This document shows positions 27,159 to 36,326 of a stretch of DNA of 64,000 bases, one piece after another. This DNA comes from Lactiplantibacillus dongliensis (GTDB lineage Bacteria > Bacillota > Bacilli > Lactobacillales > Lactobacillaceae). The stretch spans positions 37,706-101,705 of the forward strand of contig NZ_BJDK01000010.1 of NCBI RefSeq assembly GCF_005405105.1, given 5' to 3'. How positions within the stretch are numbered: the first letter of the stretch is position 1; every line of letters begins with the position of its first letter. The position numbers and the translations under genes are program-made. The notes under the pieces are model-generated. The model had not been told where the DNA came from. It saw only the letters and a program-made list of their open reading frames with translations, and did not search any database.

Positions 27159-28115
27159 CTACGCAAAAACTAATGGGTCAGCTTTAATCGCCAAGGACTC
27201 AATATTTTCTAAGTACCAGTCACGCATGAAGTCAAAGTGTAATAAGACGTCAAACCACGACACGCGTTGATCATCATCATGGACGGTGATGACCCACTTG
27301 GCAGTCCCAGCCGACCCAGCATCAAAGATGTCGATCAACAAGTTTCCTGGTAATTGAATCTGGGCGCCATGCCCATGGGGTGAATTTTGCAACATGTAGT
27401 CATTTTTAGCCGCCGTCACAAACAACTTATCAACGACTTCCCCACTCAAATCAGCCTCATGTAATTCGTACTTCGCCGCATTGGCCACATCCAAGATATT
27501 GAAGTCGACGTTAAAACCGAAGTCATCTTGTAAATAATGACCAAAGTTAATTAAAGTGGCAAGCACGGTATTAATTTGGTCAACCCCAACGCCTTTTAAC
27601 AATAATTTGTTAATAAATAAATTTGTGAAAGCGGTACTATTAAACCGCAGCAACCGGCGTTCCAAATGAATATAGAACAAGTTTTCACCGGTCGTCTGCT
27701 CATGATAGTAAGCCCCGCCATTATCGTTATCGACAACTTGGTACAAGAACGTATAATCATCGGACAACTCATTAAAAACATGGTACAGTGATTCGCTGTG
27801 CGCCCGGGTATTTAAGATGGCGTGCTCATCATCATGCATCCCTAACAACCGACTCATAAAGATCAGATAGTAGTCCGCATTTTGATATTGATGTGGGAAC
27901 GTCACGTACGCGGAGTCCAGCTTAAAGTCAGACAATTCCTTAGCCGCGGCCAACAAAGTTTCCCCATCGTTCGTATCAATCAATTGATCCATTAACTTGG
28001 TGAACTTTTGACCGTTCGCTAGCCCGCTTTTAAGTCCCTCGTTAAACATCGACAACTTACCATGGGTACTGAGCGTTGCCGAATCAATTTTTTTAGCATC
28101 ATTCGTCATCAGCAT
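27159..28115 (-). CDS. uncharacterised protein (318 aa), middle gene with dUTPase
   Basis: Not recognised. Soluble, acidic, mixed alpha/beta, with no signal peptide or membrane helix. It has a His/Gly patch (QNSPHGHGAQIQLPGN) and a C-terminal part resembling a small beta domain (LLIDIFDAGSAGTAKWVI, DQRVSWFDVLLHFDFM). Start ATG 28115 overlaps the end of the preceding gene by 17 bp; another ATG is two codons on. The tight packing with the 297-aa gene and dUTPase suggests one operon, perhaps in DNA metabolism. Confidence 0.7.
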   Translation of the reverse strand: MLMTNDAKKIDSATLSTHGKLSMFNEGLKSGLANGQKFTKLMDQLIDTNDGETLLAAAKELSDFKLDSAYVTFPHQYQNADYYLIFMSRLLGMHDDEHAILNTRAHSESLYHVFNELSDDYTFLYQVVDNDNGGAYYHEQTTGENLFYIHLERRLLRFNSTAFTNLFINKLLLKGVGVDQINTVLATLINFGHYLQDDFGFNVDFNILDVANAAKYELHEADLSGEVVDKLFVTAAKNDYMLQNSPHGHGAQIQLPGNLLIDIFDAGSAGTAKWVITVHDDDQRVSWFDVLLHFDFMRDWYLENIESLAIKADPLVFA

Positions 28116-28992
28116 CGACCTGTGCCTTTCCAATCAGCGTGGTCAAGTAGTCAACATAGAGGCTACGATTGCGCTCATTAAAGTTTTCAAAACTCTTGAA
28201 GGATTTTTCAATGGCTTGTTTTTCATAAGCCAAAATCGTGTCCTCCTTAGAAAGGGTCAAAATCTTGGCTTCGTTGTCCTTCATCGTGGCGTGGGCATTG
28301 TTGGCCTGTTCATCTTGATCAGCTAACTTAGTCAGTTGATCAATGATTTGTTGGCGTTCATCTTTAATGCGACCAGAATCAAATAATGAATTCCGTTGGC
28401 CATTTTCCTTTAACTGTTGCCGTAATTTATCTTTTTGCTGATCACGATCCCCCTGGGCATCAATCAACGCTTGCAATTGATCATTAGCCGCTGAAATCCG
28501 TTGAATCGCATCGGTATTGAATCGTTTGTGGCTGGCTGCCAATTCAAACGTTTTTTGTAATTTGTTGAATTCCTCTTGGCTGAATTCAAAGGCGACTTTT
28601 AACGCGTTAAGCTTACCAAACCGCCGCCGATCCCACCAGTTACCAAAGTAAATCTGGAACTCGCCGAGCTGGGTCTCTTCATAATAAAAGAACGGGTATT
28701 CATGGGCCAAATAATCAATGAGCTTGGTACTTAAATAATGGCTGATTGCTGGATGCACATCCGTAATCAAATTGACCTGCGTATTGCGGGCGGGATTTGG
28801 TTCTTCATTTAATAAGGCTTGATGATAATGGTCACCATCGATCAATTCGTAAATCAATCGGTCATCACCAGCCGAAATTGCTTGGCGCAGCGTTGATAAA
28901 TAGTCCAGTTTTTGCTGTAAGCTATTCGTTAGCTCGCGCGTAGGTTGATCTTGTTCATTTTGTTCAAGATCAGGCTGACTTTGTTTTTCCAT
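28099..28992 (-). CDS. uncharacterised coiled-coil protein (297 aa)
   Basis: Not recognised. Residues 1-160 appear globular and contain an aromatic stretch (YPFFYYEETQLGEFQIYFGN followed by WWDRRRFGKL). Residues about 160-270 are a charged coiled coil (DQLQALIDAQGDRDQQKDKL and similar), and a short helical tail follows. The coiled coil could attract weak SbcC/SMC matches, but no ATPase motifs are present. It overlaps the 318-aa gene by 17 bp and lies downstream of glnA's opposite end. Confidence 0.7.
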   Translation of the reverse strand: MEKQSQPDLEQNEQDQPTRELTNSLQQKLDYLSTLRQAISAGDDRLIYELIDGDHYHQALLNEEPNPARNTQVNLITDVHPAISHYLSTKLIDYLAHEYPFFYYEETQLGEFQIYFGNWWDRRRFGKLNALKVAFEFSQEEFNKLQKTFELAASHKRFNTDAIQRISAANDQLQALIDAQGDRDQQKDKLRQQLKENGQRNSLFDSGRIKDERQQIIDQLTKLADQDEQANNAHATMKDNEAKILTLSKEDTILAYEKQAIEKSFKSFENFNERNRSLYVDYLTTLIGKAQVDADDE

Positions 28993-29149
28993 GATAATCT
29001 CCTTGCAATCAATTGATAATTGGCAAATTGCTGAATTGCGTTTCTAATACTCATGTTACCGAAAAACCAGCCAATAATAAAGGTTTGTGCTGGTAATTTT
29101 TCAATTTTATAACAAGTTACGTCGATTTCGATTGTCATTTAACTCATCC

Positions 29150-29178
29150 GAAAAAAAGAAGCCCCTAACAGGACTTCC
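29150..29178 (-). terminator. terminator after glnA
   Basis: GAAGTCCT pairs with AGGGGCTTC (one mismatch) around a short loop, followed by seven T on the minus strand. Confidence 0.8.
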
Positions 29179-29195
29179 TTTAAGCAAACGCGCGT

Positions 29196-30542
29196 TTAAT
29201 ACAATTCCATGTATTGTTCGCGTTCCCATTCACTAACTTGTTGACGATATGACGCCCATTCTAAGCGTTTAGCTTCCAAGAAGCTTTGATAGATATGTGG
29301 TCCTAACGCCTTCTTCATGGTTGGGTCAGTCTGGAATTCCTTCAACGCATTGTGCAACGTTGATGGTAAGTCTTCAATTCCAGCCGCTTGCCGTTCGTCT
29401 TCGTTCATCACGTAAATGTTCCGGTCAATACTCTTCGGTGGTTCGATGTTGTTCTTAACCCCATCAAGACCAGCTTCCAAAACGGCTGCAAAGGCTAAGT
29501 AAGGGTTAGCTGAGGCATCAACACTCCGTAATTCCAAACGAGTGGACAAGCCACGGGCACTTGGAATTCGAATCATTGGTGAACGGTTAGAACCAGACCA
29601 AGCCACGTAAACTGGGGCTTCGTAGCCAGGAACTAAACGTTTGTATGAGTTAACGGTTGGGTTAGTCACCGCCGTATAACTGCGTGCATGCTTCATCAAG
29701 CCGCCTAAGAAGTGATAGGCATCGGTTGATAATTGTAATTCATCTTGTTCGCTCTTGTCGTAGAACGCATTGCCTTGATCATGGAACAAGGACATATTCA
29801 CGTGCATCCCGGAGCCATTAACCCCATTCAATGGTTTTGGCATAAAGGTTGCCCATAAGTTGTACTTGCGCGCAATCGTCTTGACGACTAATTTGAACGT
29901 TTGGATATGGTCAGCGGCCGTTAAGGCGTCCGCATACTTAAAGTCAATTTCATGTTGGCCAGGAGCGACTTCATGGTGACTAGCTTCGACATTAAAGCCT
30001 AAGCGTTCGAGTTCCAAGGCAATATCGCGCCGGCAATTTTCACCTAAGTCCATTGGGGCCAAGTCAAAATAGCTCCCTTTATCGTTAAGTTCAGTGGTTG
30101 GTTCACCCTTATCATTCATCTTGAATAAGAAGAATTCAGGTTCTGTCCCGATATTGAAAGCCGTGTAGCCGGCATCACGCATGTCGCTTAAGACCCGGAT
30201 CAAGTTATTACGTGGATCACCTTCGAATGGTTGGCGGTCGGACGTGTAAACTTCACAGATGATCCGAGCAATCTTCCCATGTTCAGTATTCCAAGGCATG
30301 ATTAACCAAGTCGATAAGTCTGGATATAAATACATGTCACTTTCTTCAATCCGAACGAACCCGTCGATTGAAGAACCATCAAACATCAATTTATTATCTA
30401 ATAACTTATCTAGTTGAGATACGGGCACCTCAACGTTTTTGATGGTCCCAAATAAATCAGTGAACATTAAACGTAAAAAGTTAACGTTCTCATCTTTAAC
30501 AATCTTACGAATGTCGTCCTTTGTATACTGCTGTTTTGCCAT
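29196..30542 (-). CDS. glnA: glutamine synthetase type I
   Basis: A 448-aa dodecameric GS-I-alpha enzyme making glutamine from glutamate, ammonia and ATP. Features are [10 protein letters not shown], the metal/ammonia motif [34 protein letters not shown] and [13 protein letters not shown]. There is no adenylylation loop, as usual in Firmicutes, where the feedback-inhibited enzyme also signals to GlnR. It forms the glnRA operon, 43 bp behind glnR. Confidence 0.97.
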   Translation of the reverse strand: MAKQQYTKDDIRKIVKDENVNFLRLMFTDLFGTIKNVEVPVSQLDKLLDNKLMFDGSSIDGFVRIEESDMYLYPDLSTWLIMPWNTEHGKIARIICEVYTSDRQPFEGDPRNNLIRVLSDMRDAGYTAFNIGTEPEFFLFKMNDKGEPTTELNDKGSYFDLAPMDLGENCRRDIALELERLGFNVEASHHEVAPGQHEIDFKYADALTAADHIQTFKLVVKTIARKYNLWATFMPKPLNGVNGSGMHVNMSLFHDQGNAFYDKSEQDELQLSTDAYHFLGGLMKHARSYTAVTNPTVNSYKRLVPGYEAPVYVAWSGSNRSPMIRIPSARGLSTRLELRSVDASANPYLAFAAVLEAGLDGVKNNIEPPKSIDRNIYVMNEDERQAAGIEDLPSTLHNALKEFQTDPTMKKALGPHIYQSFLEAKRLEWASYRQQVSEWEREQYMELY

Positions 30543-30585
30543 GCAAATCGCTCCTTAAATTGATTGACTAATGGATGCAGACGAA

Positions 30586-30966
30586 TTAATGAGTCGGAAA
30601 TTCTGGACCATGTTTGGACTTAAAGCCCCCGATATTCAGAAACTCGTCATGTAGGATTTGGCGTACATCGTTGTCAGTCAATGGCCGCGCTAAATCAGCG
30701 GCTTGTTGTTCGGCTTTTTGCTGTTGCTGGGCATAAATCTCTTTAATGCCAGCGATGTTAATCCCATCAGCTAAATAATCCTTGATCTCTAATAAGCGAT
30801 CTACATCGTTTAAGGAGAACATCCGCCGATTACCGGCGTTACGTTCCGGATGACTCAACCCTTGTTCTTCATAATAACGAATCTGTCGGGCGGTTAAATT
30901 AGCTAACTTCATAACTGTACCAATTGGTAGGACAGCTAACGAACGACGCAATTCCTTTTCCTTCAT
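30586..30966 (-). CDS. glnR: nitrogen regulator GlnR (MerR family)
   Basis: A 126-aa repressor of glutamine synthesis. The MerR helix-turn-helix (IGTVMKLANLTARQIRYYEE followed by NRRMFSLNDVDRLLEIKDYL) and a short C-terminal tail that senses GlnA-glutamine are visible. I choose ATG 30966 behind GAGGAGGG; a longer frame from 31023 would cover the promoter. A perfect GlnR box lies upstream. Confidence 0.96.
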   Translation of the reverse strand: MKEKELRRSLAVLPIGTVMKLANLTARQIRYYEEQGLSHPERNAGNRRMFSLNDVDRLLEIKDYLADGINIAGIKEIYAQQQQKAEQQAADLARPLTDNDVRQILHDEFLNIGGFKSKHGPEFPTH

Positions 30967-30994
30967 GACGACCCTCCTCTTTAATACATGGTTA

Positions 30995-31023
30995 ATATTA
31001 GCAATGTCATACCAGAATGTCAA
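30995..31023 (-). promoter_or_regulatory. glnRA promoter
   Basis: TTGACA (31018-31023) and TAATAT (30995-31000) on the minus strand are 17 bp apart. Confidence 0.8.
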
Positions 31024-31030
31024 TCATACA

Positions 31031-31047
31031 TGTAAGAAAATATCACA
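31031..31047 (-). promoter_or_regulatory. GlnR operator
   Basis: On the minus strand TGTGATATTTTCTTACA fits the GlnR/TnrA consensus TGTNA-N7-TNACA exactly. It is 7 bp upstream of the glnRA -35, so it should mediate autorepression. Confidence 0.85.
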
Positions 31048-31076
31048 TCATTTATATTAGGTATACCAATTTATTT

Positions 31077-32000
31077 TTAGTTCAACCAACTAGCTAACTG
31101 GGCTTGGATATCTTGCTGCTGGTCGGGGTGTTCCAATAAGTTGAACCAGTCTACCGTCATCTTGTTGCGGAACCAGGTCAGCTGACGTTTGGCATAGTGC
31201 CGTGAATCCTGCTTAATGAGGTCAACGGCTGTCGCCAAGTCGGTCTGCCCAACAAAGTATGGAAATAGCTCATGATAGCCGATCCCTTTACCGGCGGGCA
31301 GGTCACGACCACCTTGATCATAGAGCCATTTAGCTTCAGCGACTAAACCTGCCGTCATCATCTGATCAACCCGCTGATTAATGCGATCGTAGACCAGCTG
31401 ACGATCAGCGGTTAGACAGATGGTCAGCGCATCTAAAGCCGTGGCGGGCGTATCGGCCTGCGCGGAAAATAACTGGCCACTCGTCCGCTGATACTCTAAG
31501 GCACGCACCACTCTGACCGTATTCTGCGGCTCAATTGTGGCCGCTGCCACTGGATCAATCGCTTGTAGCTGCTGCCAAACGGCGTCTGGACCTTCTGCCG
31601 CCGCTAAATCGAACAATTGTTGCCGATACGCCATGTCCGGGGCAGCTTCAGTCGGTCCAAATTGATAGCCAGCTAACAAAGACTGCAAATAAAAACCAGT
31701 CCCGCCAACAATAATCGGTAACTTACCCCGGGATTGAATCTGATTGATCAGATCCGTCGCCCGCGTCACAAACTCCGCGACCGTAAAACGCTGATCAACG
31801 GCTTTTATATCAATTAAATAATGCGGAATACCCGCCCGCTCTGCTGGCAAGACCTTGGCAGTTCCAATATCCAGATGCCGATAAACTTGCATCGAATCCC
31901 CTGAGATGATCTCCCCATTAAATTGTTTTGCTAATGTTAATGAGAGCGCCGTTTTACCGACCGCAGTGGGTCCGGCGATTAATAACACTTTCTGACTCAC
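31077..32000 (-). CDS. miaA: tRNA dimethylallyltransferase MiaA
   Basis: A 307-aa enzyme that prenylates A37 of tRNAs reading U-starting codons. P-loop AGPTAVGKTALS, the DSMQVYRHLDIGTAK motif and IVGGTGFYLQSL are present, plus a C-terminal tRNA-binding domain ending in QLTWFRNK. It abuts the glpQ-like gene (2 bp), giving a two-gene unit. Confidence 0.95.
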   Translation of the reverse strand: MSQKVLLIAGPTAVGKTALSLTLAKQFNGEIISGDSMQVYRHLDIGTAKVLPAERAGIPHYLIDIKAVDQRFTVAEFVTRATDLINQIQSRGKLPIIVGGTGFYLQSLLAGYQFGPTEAAPDMAYRQQLFDLAAAEGPDAVWQQLQAIDPVAAATIEPQNTVRVVRALEYQRTSGQLFSAQADTPATALDALTICLTADRQLVYDRINQRVDQMMTAGLVAEAKWLYDQGGRDLPAGKGIGYHELFPYFVGQTDLATAVDLIKQDSRHYAKRQLTWFRNKMTVDWFNLLEHPDQQQDIQAQLASWLN

Positions 32001-32002
32001 GA

Positions 32003-32737
32003 TTAACCTCCCTGCATCTTAATGCGCAACCGATATGCTAAACCCGGATAATCCGTAATTAACCCGGCAAAACGATGGCGGTAACAAAACTTCATATCCC
32101 GTTCGGTATTCACCGTCCAGGGCCGCAACTGTACTTTGGGCAATAGCAGCCAGTGACGTCGCACCCAACGAATATCTGGATGGTAGCCAATAATCACTTG
32201 TTCTGCATGTAGCCGTTTAGCTGTTTTGAATTTTGTCTGAAATAAACTATCGAATTCGGCTTCCGGTTGTAAAGCATGCAGCCGTTCGATGGATTTACCA
32301 TAAAAACTCGAATAGACCAATTTGAACGGGACCTGATGATGATTAAAATAATCAGCTACTAAGGCTTCAATTCCGTCGTAATGAATCTTATTCGTCTTTA
32401 ATTCTAAATTAAAAATACCCGTGAACTTTTTTTCAATCAACAACTGCACGACTTCATCCAACGTTGGAATACGGGTCCCAGCATAACTGGCATCAAACTT
32501 AGCCCCCGCGTCTAAACGCTTGAGTTCGGCCAACGTCAGGTCAACGATCCGGCCTTCGCCATTCGTTGTCCGATCGACCCGTTCGTCATGCATGATGATG
32601 AGATGACCGTCTTTTGATAAATGGACATCCGTTTCAATCCCATCGGCCCCATCCGCTAGCGCCGCCGCAAAGGATGGCAAGGTATTCTCCGGCCGAGTCC
32701 CCTTACTGCCGCGATGAGCAATAATCTGTGTTAACAT
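32003..32737 (-). CDS. glycerophosphodiester phosphodiesterase family protein
   Basis: A 244-aa cytoplasmic GDPD-type TIM-barrel enzyme with the catalytic IAHRGSKGTRPENTLPSF, the metal-binding GIETDVHLSKDGHLIIMHDE and the C-terminal VNTERDMKF and GLITDYPGLA. It hydrolyses glycerophosphodiesters to glycerol-3-phosphate. Start ATG 32737 with AGAGGTGG. Immediately upstream of miaA. Confidence 0.92.
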   Translation of the reverse strand: MLTQIIAHRGSKGTRPENTLPSFAAALADGADGIETDVHLSKDGHLIIMHDERVDRTTNGEGRIVDLTLAELKRLDAGAKFDASYAGTRIPTLDEVVQLLIEKKFTGIFNLELKTNKIHYDGIEALVADYFNHHQVPFKLVYSSFYGKSIERLHALQPEAEFDSLFQTKFKTAKRLHAEQVIIGYHPDIRWVRRHWLLLPKVQLRPWTVNTERDMKFCYRHRFAGLITDYPGLAYRLRIKMQGG

Positions 32738-32840
32738 GTGACCACCTCTACTTACCCCAAAATATTTCAAGCTTTTAATATTGATATCTAATCGCAAAAC
32801 AATCATAATGAAACTAAGAACTTACTAGGAGGGTCTAACT

Positions 32841-33017
32841 ATGAAATCATTTACACGCGGTTTCTTATTCGGCGTTGTCGCAACTGCCGGCGCCGTTATC
32901 GGTTCCGTACTATCGTTCAAGAAGCAGGTCGTTGATCCAATTGAAGACCAAGAAAACAAATTTGAAGAAAACCGCAAACGTGCGTTACGCAAAAGCCGTA
33001 GTGCTCATAACGGTTAA
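32841..33017 (+). CDS. DUF3042-type small membrane protein (58 aa)
   Basis: An ATG with GGAGGG upstream opens 58 codons. One N-terminal membrane helix (FTRGFLFGVVATAGAVIGSV) is followed by a charged helical tail rich in Glu, Lys and Arg. This is the layout of the DUF3042 family of lactobacilli, function unknown. It ends at a bidirectional terminator. Confidence 0.8.
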   Translation: MKSFTRGFLFGVVATAGAVIGSVLSFKKQVVDPIEDQENKFEENRKRALRKSRSAHNG

Positions 33018-33018
33018 A

Positions 33019-33069
33019 CAAAAAAATGGTGGCATGAACAAGAGCATTGTTCTGGCCGCCATTTTTTTA
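33019..33069. terminator. bidirectional terminator between DUF3042 and rhodanese genes
   Basis: AAAAAAATGGTGGC and GCCGCCATTTTTTT (one mismatch) form a strong stem. The convergent rhodanese stop overlaps its end. Confidence 0.8.
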
Positions 33070-33480
33070 ATACTTCGCTTTTTTCGTCTTACCTTCCCAC
33101 TTTGCATAGCCGGGCTTCAAGATATATAACTCTTTGTAGCCTTTTTTAGCTAACAAAACTACGGCCCGGGTACTCAAACTATGGGTCTGATCGTAAAGAT
33201 AAATCGGCATGTCTGCCCGTAATTCATTCATCCGCATCTTTAACGACGTGAACGGAATATTCCGCGCACCTAAAATGTGGCCCGCGTCAAAATCTTTCTT
33301 TTCACGCAAATCAACCACTTGAGCCTTACGCATCCCTGCTTGGAACTCATCTTCTTCTAACATCTTTGACACTTGCCGCCGCCGAATATAATTGTATAAT
33401 GACCAAATAAAATAAGCCGCAATTAAGACCAGCAAAACGATGTTGACATAAGTCAAACCACTAATCGCACCTAAAACCAC
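33067..33480 (-). CDS. membrane-anchored rhodanese-like protein lacking the active-site cysteine
   Basis: A 137-aa protein with one N-terminal membrane helix (YVNIVLLVLIAAYFIWSLYN) and a cytoplasmic rhodanese fold (VVDLREKKDFDAGHILGARN, ILKPGYAKWEGK). The catalytic loop, normally Cys-x-x-G-x-R-S, reads LYDQTHSLST, so the sulfur-carrying cysteine is an aspartate. It is probably not a sulfurtransferase; a binding or scaffolding role is possible. Confidence 0.88.
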   Translation of the reverse strand: MVLGAISGLTYVNIVLLVLIAAYFIWSLYNYIRRRQVSKMLEEDEFQAGMRKAQVVDLREKKDFDAGHILGARNIPFTSLKMRMNELRADMPIYLYDQTHSLSTRAVVLLAKKGYKELYILKPGYAKWEGKTKKAKY

Positions 33481-33604
33481 AGTATCCCTCCTAATTTCTA
33501 CTTCTATATTTTACACATATCTTGCAGCCCTGTAAACCGCGGTTTGTAAACCCTGACATTAATTACACTTGAACAATTCAAGACAATGACCGAACGTGCT
33601 GATA

Positions 33605-33760
33605 ATGCCGCTCCGGTTGGTCTGGATTGATGCTGGAACGTGGTGGCCGCGTTTGTGAGCCACAGTGCGGTCTCACAAGCCGGGCTTTCACTAGACCGGG
33701 AAAACCACCCGCTCAAGTGAAATTTCACCACTGAGCATCATCCAGCCCGCCCTACGCTAA
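33605..33760 (+). repeat. dispersed three-way-junction element, copy B
   Basis: Outer stem 33622-33633 with 33735-33745. Hairpin 1 is 33652-33661 with 33669-33678. Hairpin 2 is 33686-33700 with 33708-33722, whose sequence (TTTCACTAG...) differs from copy A yet pairs. The conserved GGAACGTGGTGGCCGCG box is present. Confidence 0.85.
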
Positions 33761-34061
33761 AGCGATGGCTGATTATTGTTGGTTATGATCAAAAACCATT
33801 CGCTAACTGATTAAACGAGTTCACATTATTAAAGTCATTGAATCCATCAACCACTTTAGACTGGGGAGATACCTTTTTTACGCTGACTTTCGGGGGCAAG
33901 TCAGACCTATTATAAAAAGACACTAATTGTCATTCGATCCGTGCCAACTGTTAGAAATCATTATAAATACCATATCCACGCTTAGTGCTAGTTGAAATTA
34001 CCGCCTGCTGATTACCTAAATAGCCGAATTAAAAATAATCAATCGTTTATTTTTTAATATC
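33761..34061. other. gene-free stretch between element copies, with a decayed element fragment
   Basis: No gene is seen. At about 33985-34015 the plus strand carries GCTTAGTGCTAGTTGAAATT, matching the 5' flank of the element copies near 56.7 and 34.2 kb, then loses similarity. It is best read as a truncated copy. Confidence 0.5.
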
Positions 34062-34245
34062 CGTTAACTAACGGCGGACGGGCCAGAATTGGCTCAGTGG
34101 TGTCGTTTATCTTAGTCGGCGCTTTTTCCGACTTAGATAAAGCCCGGCTTGGAAGACCGCTCCTTGGCTTCCAAACGTGGCCACCACGTTCCAGCCGATT
34201 CTGGGCCAACCAGAGTGGCAGGTTAAACCAACTAGCACCAAGCGT
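34062..34245 (-). repeat. dispersed three-way-junction element, copy E (inverted relative to B)
   Basis: Outer stem 34083-34095 with 34193-34204. Hairpin 2 is 34106-34119 with 34128-34141. Hairpin 1 is TTGGAAGCC with GGTCTTCCAA, a compensated change from copies A to C. The 3' end has an extra small hairpin, CCGTTA/TAACGG. The 5' flank is CTTGGTGCTAGTTGG. Confidence 0.85.
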
Positions 34246-34298
34246 CATATTCATTTTTGAACATCAAAACTGCTTTAATCCTAAAATTTTTCAATACG

Positions 34299-34329
34299 AA
34301 AAAAGCCTGAAGAACTCAATCTCCAGACT
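34299..34329 (-). terminator. terminator after glk
   Basis: AGTCTGGA and TTCAGGCT form an imperfect stem followed by six T on the minus strand. Confidence 0.6.
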
Positions 34330-34344
34330 TAATCAGTATCTAGT

Positions 34345-35307
34345 TTAGATAAACCGTTGCGCTAATGAAGCCGCACCGATAACCCCAGCATCGTTACCTA
34401 ACACCGCTAACTTCAATTCAGTCGTGTTACGAACGGTTGGGAATGTGTTTTGTTTGAAATAATGGTCGACTTGACGTAATAAGAAGTCGCCGGCTGCGGA
34501 AACCCCGCCACCAATAATGATGGATGACGGGTTCATCGTGTTACCAACGTTGGCTAAAGCTAAGCCTAAGTAGAAGCTGACCCGGTCAACAACACTTTGT
34601 GCCAAGACGTCGCCTTCTTTAGCTAAATCAAAGGTAATCTTAGAACTGATTTCTTCACCATTATCTAAGAGTTGCTTTAACTTTGAGACGCCAGAGAATT
34701 CTTCAGCCATATCGCGAGCAACGTGCACAACCCCGGTTGCGGAAGCATATTGTTCCAAACAACCGCGCTTGCCACAAGTACACATATAGCCATCTGGTTT
34801 AACAGTCACATGACCGATTTCACCAGCCGCGCCAGCTGCCCCGTGTAATAAGTGGCCGCCAGCGATCACACCGCCACCGACACCAGTCCCAAGGGTCACA
34901 AAGACAACATCGTTACCGTTTTCGCCAGCGCCCTTCCAGCGTTCGCCCAAAGCAGCGACATTCGCATCGTTGTCCAAAGTAAATTGAATCCCAGTTCCAG
35001 CTTCAATCTGCTTCTTAACAGGTTGTAAGGTCTTCCAGTTCAAGTTGTAGGCGCCGATAACGGTCCCAGCGTCTAGATCAACCGTCCCAGGAGTTCCCAT
35101 CCCGATGCCGACGAAGTCTGACTTATCCATCTTATATAAGTCGATATGATGGTTAATAGAGTCGATGATGTTGGGCACGATGTGTGCCCCTTCATCTAAA
35201 ATCGTTGTTTCGATGCTCCACTTTTGTTGAATGTCACCATTTTCAGTTAAAATAGCGAATTTAGTAGTCGTCCCACCAAGGTCGACTCCGATTAATTTGC
35301 GATCCAT
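34345..35307 (-). CDS. glk: glucokinase (ROK family)
   Basis: A 320-aa glucose kinase. It has the phosphate-binding IGVDLGGTTTKFA, the catalytic LDNDANVAALGE, GTGVGGGVI, EIGHVTV and the ROK zinc motif CTCGKRGCLEQYAS. ATG 35307 has GGAGGGA upstream. The order rhomboid-yqgQ-glk matches the Bacillus yqgP-yqgQ-glcK cluster. Confidence 0.95.
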   Translation of the reverse strand: MDRKLIGVDLGGTTTKFAILTENGDIQQKWSIETTILDEGAHIVPNIIDSINHHIDLYKMDKSDFVGIGMGTPGTVDLDAGTVIGAYNLNWKTLQPVKKQIEAGTGIQFTLDNDANVAALGERWKGAGENGNDVVFVTLGTGVGGGVIAGGHLLHGAAGAAGEIGHVTVKPDGYMCTCGKRGCLEQYASATGVVHVARDMAEEFSGVSKLKQLLDNGEEISSKITFDLAKEGDVLAQSVVDRVSFYLGLALANVGNTMNPSSIIIGGGVSAAGDFLLRQVDHYFKQNTFPTVRNTTELKLAVLGNDAGVIGAASLAQRFI

Positions 35308-35393
35308 GTTACAAAATCCCTCCATCTAAGTGATGCGACTGAATCAACCAGTCGTGTTGGTTATTGCCGAATATCAACTTACTAAAGCCCTAG

Positions 35394-35621
35394 TTAACGG
35401 TGCTCATCACCGTCAGCTGATTGCTCATGTGCTGCTTCTACTCGGTGCTCATGATTCAAGACGACCTTTACGCGAGCGTACAACTTGGCATCAATGACCC
35501 CAGCTTGATACAAATGATCAATCTCGATCGCCATCAACTCAATATCCCAAATCCGCTTGCCCACGTAGACATAAACGCCGAATTTCTTCAGTAATTGTTG
35601 GACATCGTAAAGTGTCTTCAT
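35394..35621 (-). CDS. YqgQ-family small protein (DUF910)
   Basis: A 75-aa three-helix protein. The conserved core is LYDVQQLLKKFGVYVYVGKR followed by WDIELMAIEIDHLYQ. Function is unknown; it is widely conserved before glucokinase genes in Firmicutes. The second ATG (35621) has the better ribosome-binding-site spacing. The C-terminus is His/Glu-rich. Confidence 0.88.
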   Translation of the reverse strand: MKTLYDVQQLLKKFGVYVYVGKRIWDIELMAIEIDHLYQAGVIDAKLYARVKVVLNHEHRVEAAHEQSADGDEHR

Positions 35622-35648
35622 GTGCATATCCTCGATTAATTATACAGT

Positions 35649-36326
35649 TTATTGCCAGTTTGTAAAACCTAATTTTACTAGCGCAATCCATGCGATTACT
35701 AAGGTAATCCCTGCCAGAATTCGTTTGGTCCGTGGAATCTGACCGATCCGCGGCACCCCGACAACGTAAGCCAATAAGAAACCGCCCGCTAATCCGCCGA
35801 CATGGCCCCAGATATCAATCCCCGTTGAGAAAATATCAAAGACCAAATTCATGACTGTCAGAAGTAAGAACTGCCGCGTTAATTGTCGAATTACCGGGTT
35901 TTCCCAGAAAGACTCGCCAACCATTAAGAACGCCCCAAACAGGGCAAAAATAGCGGTACTAGCGCCGACTGATTGATTCGGTGACAACGCAAAGCTCATC
36001 ACGTTGCCACTGATCCCACCTAGTAGATACAGTAATAACATCCGCCAATGGCCAAACAGTGCTTCAATCTGCATCCCCATAAAGTAAATCACCACGCCAT
36101 TGACTACAATATGCATCAAACCCATATGTAAGAAAATCGGCGTGAACAAGCGCCACCATTGGCCAGCTATAATCGCCTGATCATTCTTAGCGCCCAACAT
36201 ATATAGCACGTAAGAAACCGTACTGCCGCCTAATAGCCATTCAACTAAAAAGACCGCCACAGTGAGTCCTAATAAGATATGGGTCACGGCTGGTTGCGTC
36301 TGCCACCATCGTTTAATCTCTGTCAT
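35649..36326 (-). CDS. rhomboid family intramembrane serine protease
   Basis: A 225-aa membrane protein with about seven helices. The Ser of SVGASTAIFALFGAF and the His of IWGHVGGLAGG form the catalytic dyad, and HIVVNG on an earlier helix matches the family His/Asn pair. It corresponds in position to Bacillus YqgP (GluP). Start ATG 36326 lies inside the end of the cyclo-ligase gene, with GAGG upstream. Confidence 0.93.
   Translation of the reverse strand: MTEIKRWWQTQPAVTHILLGLTVAVFLVEWLLGGSTVSYVLYMLGAKNDQAIIAGQWWRLFTPIFLHMGLMHIVVNGVVIYFMGMQIEALFGHWRMLLLYLLGGISGNVMSFALSPNQSVGASTAIFALFGAFLMVGESFWENPVIRQLTRQFLLLTVMNLVFDIFSTGIDIWGHVGGLAGGFLLAYVVGVPRIGQIPRTKRILAGITLVIAWIALVKLGFTNWQ

Noticed and set aside
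28099..28992. Calling the coiled-coil protein an SbcC exonuclease
   Set aside because: No Walker A, signature or Walker B motif; length far below SbcC. Coiled-coil similarity alone is not evidence.
33504..33731. 75-aa frame on the minus strand
   Set aside because: Covers element copy B and terminal non-coding sequence; codon pattern not protein-like.
34054..34348. Frames on both strands over element copy E
   Set aside because: Follow the palindromic element; no start signals.
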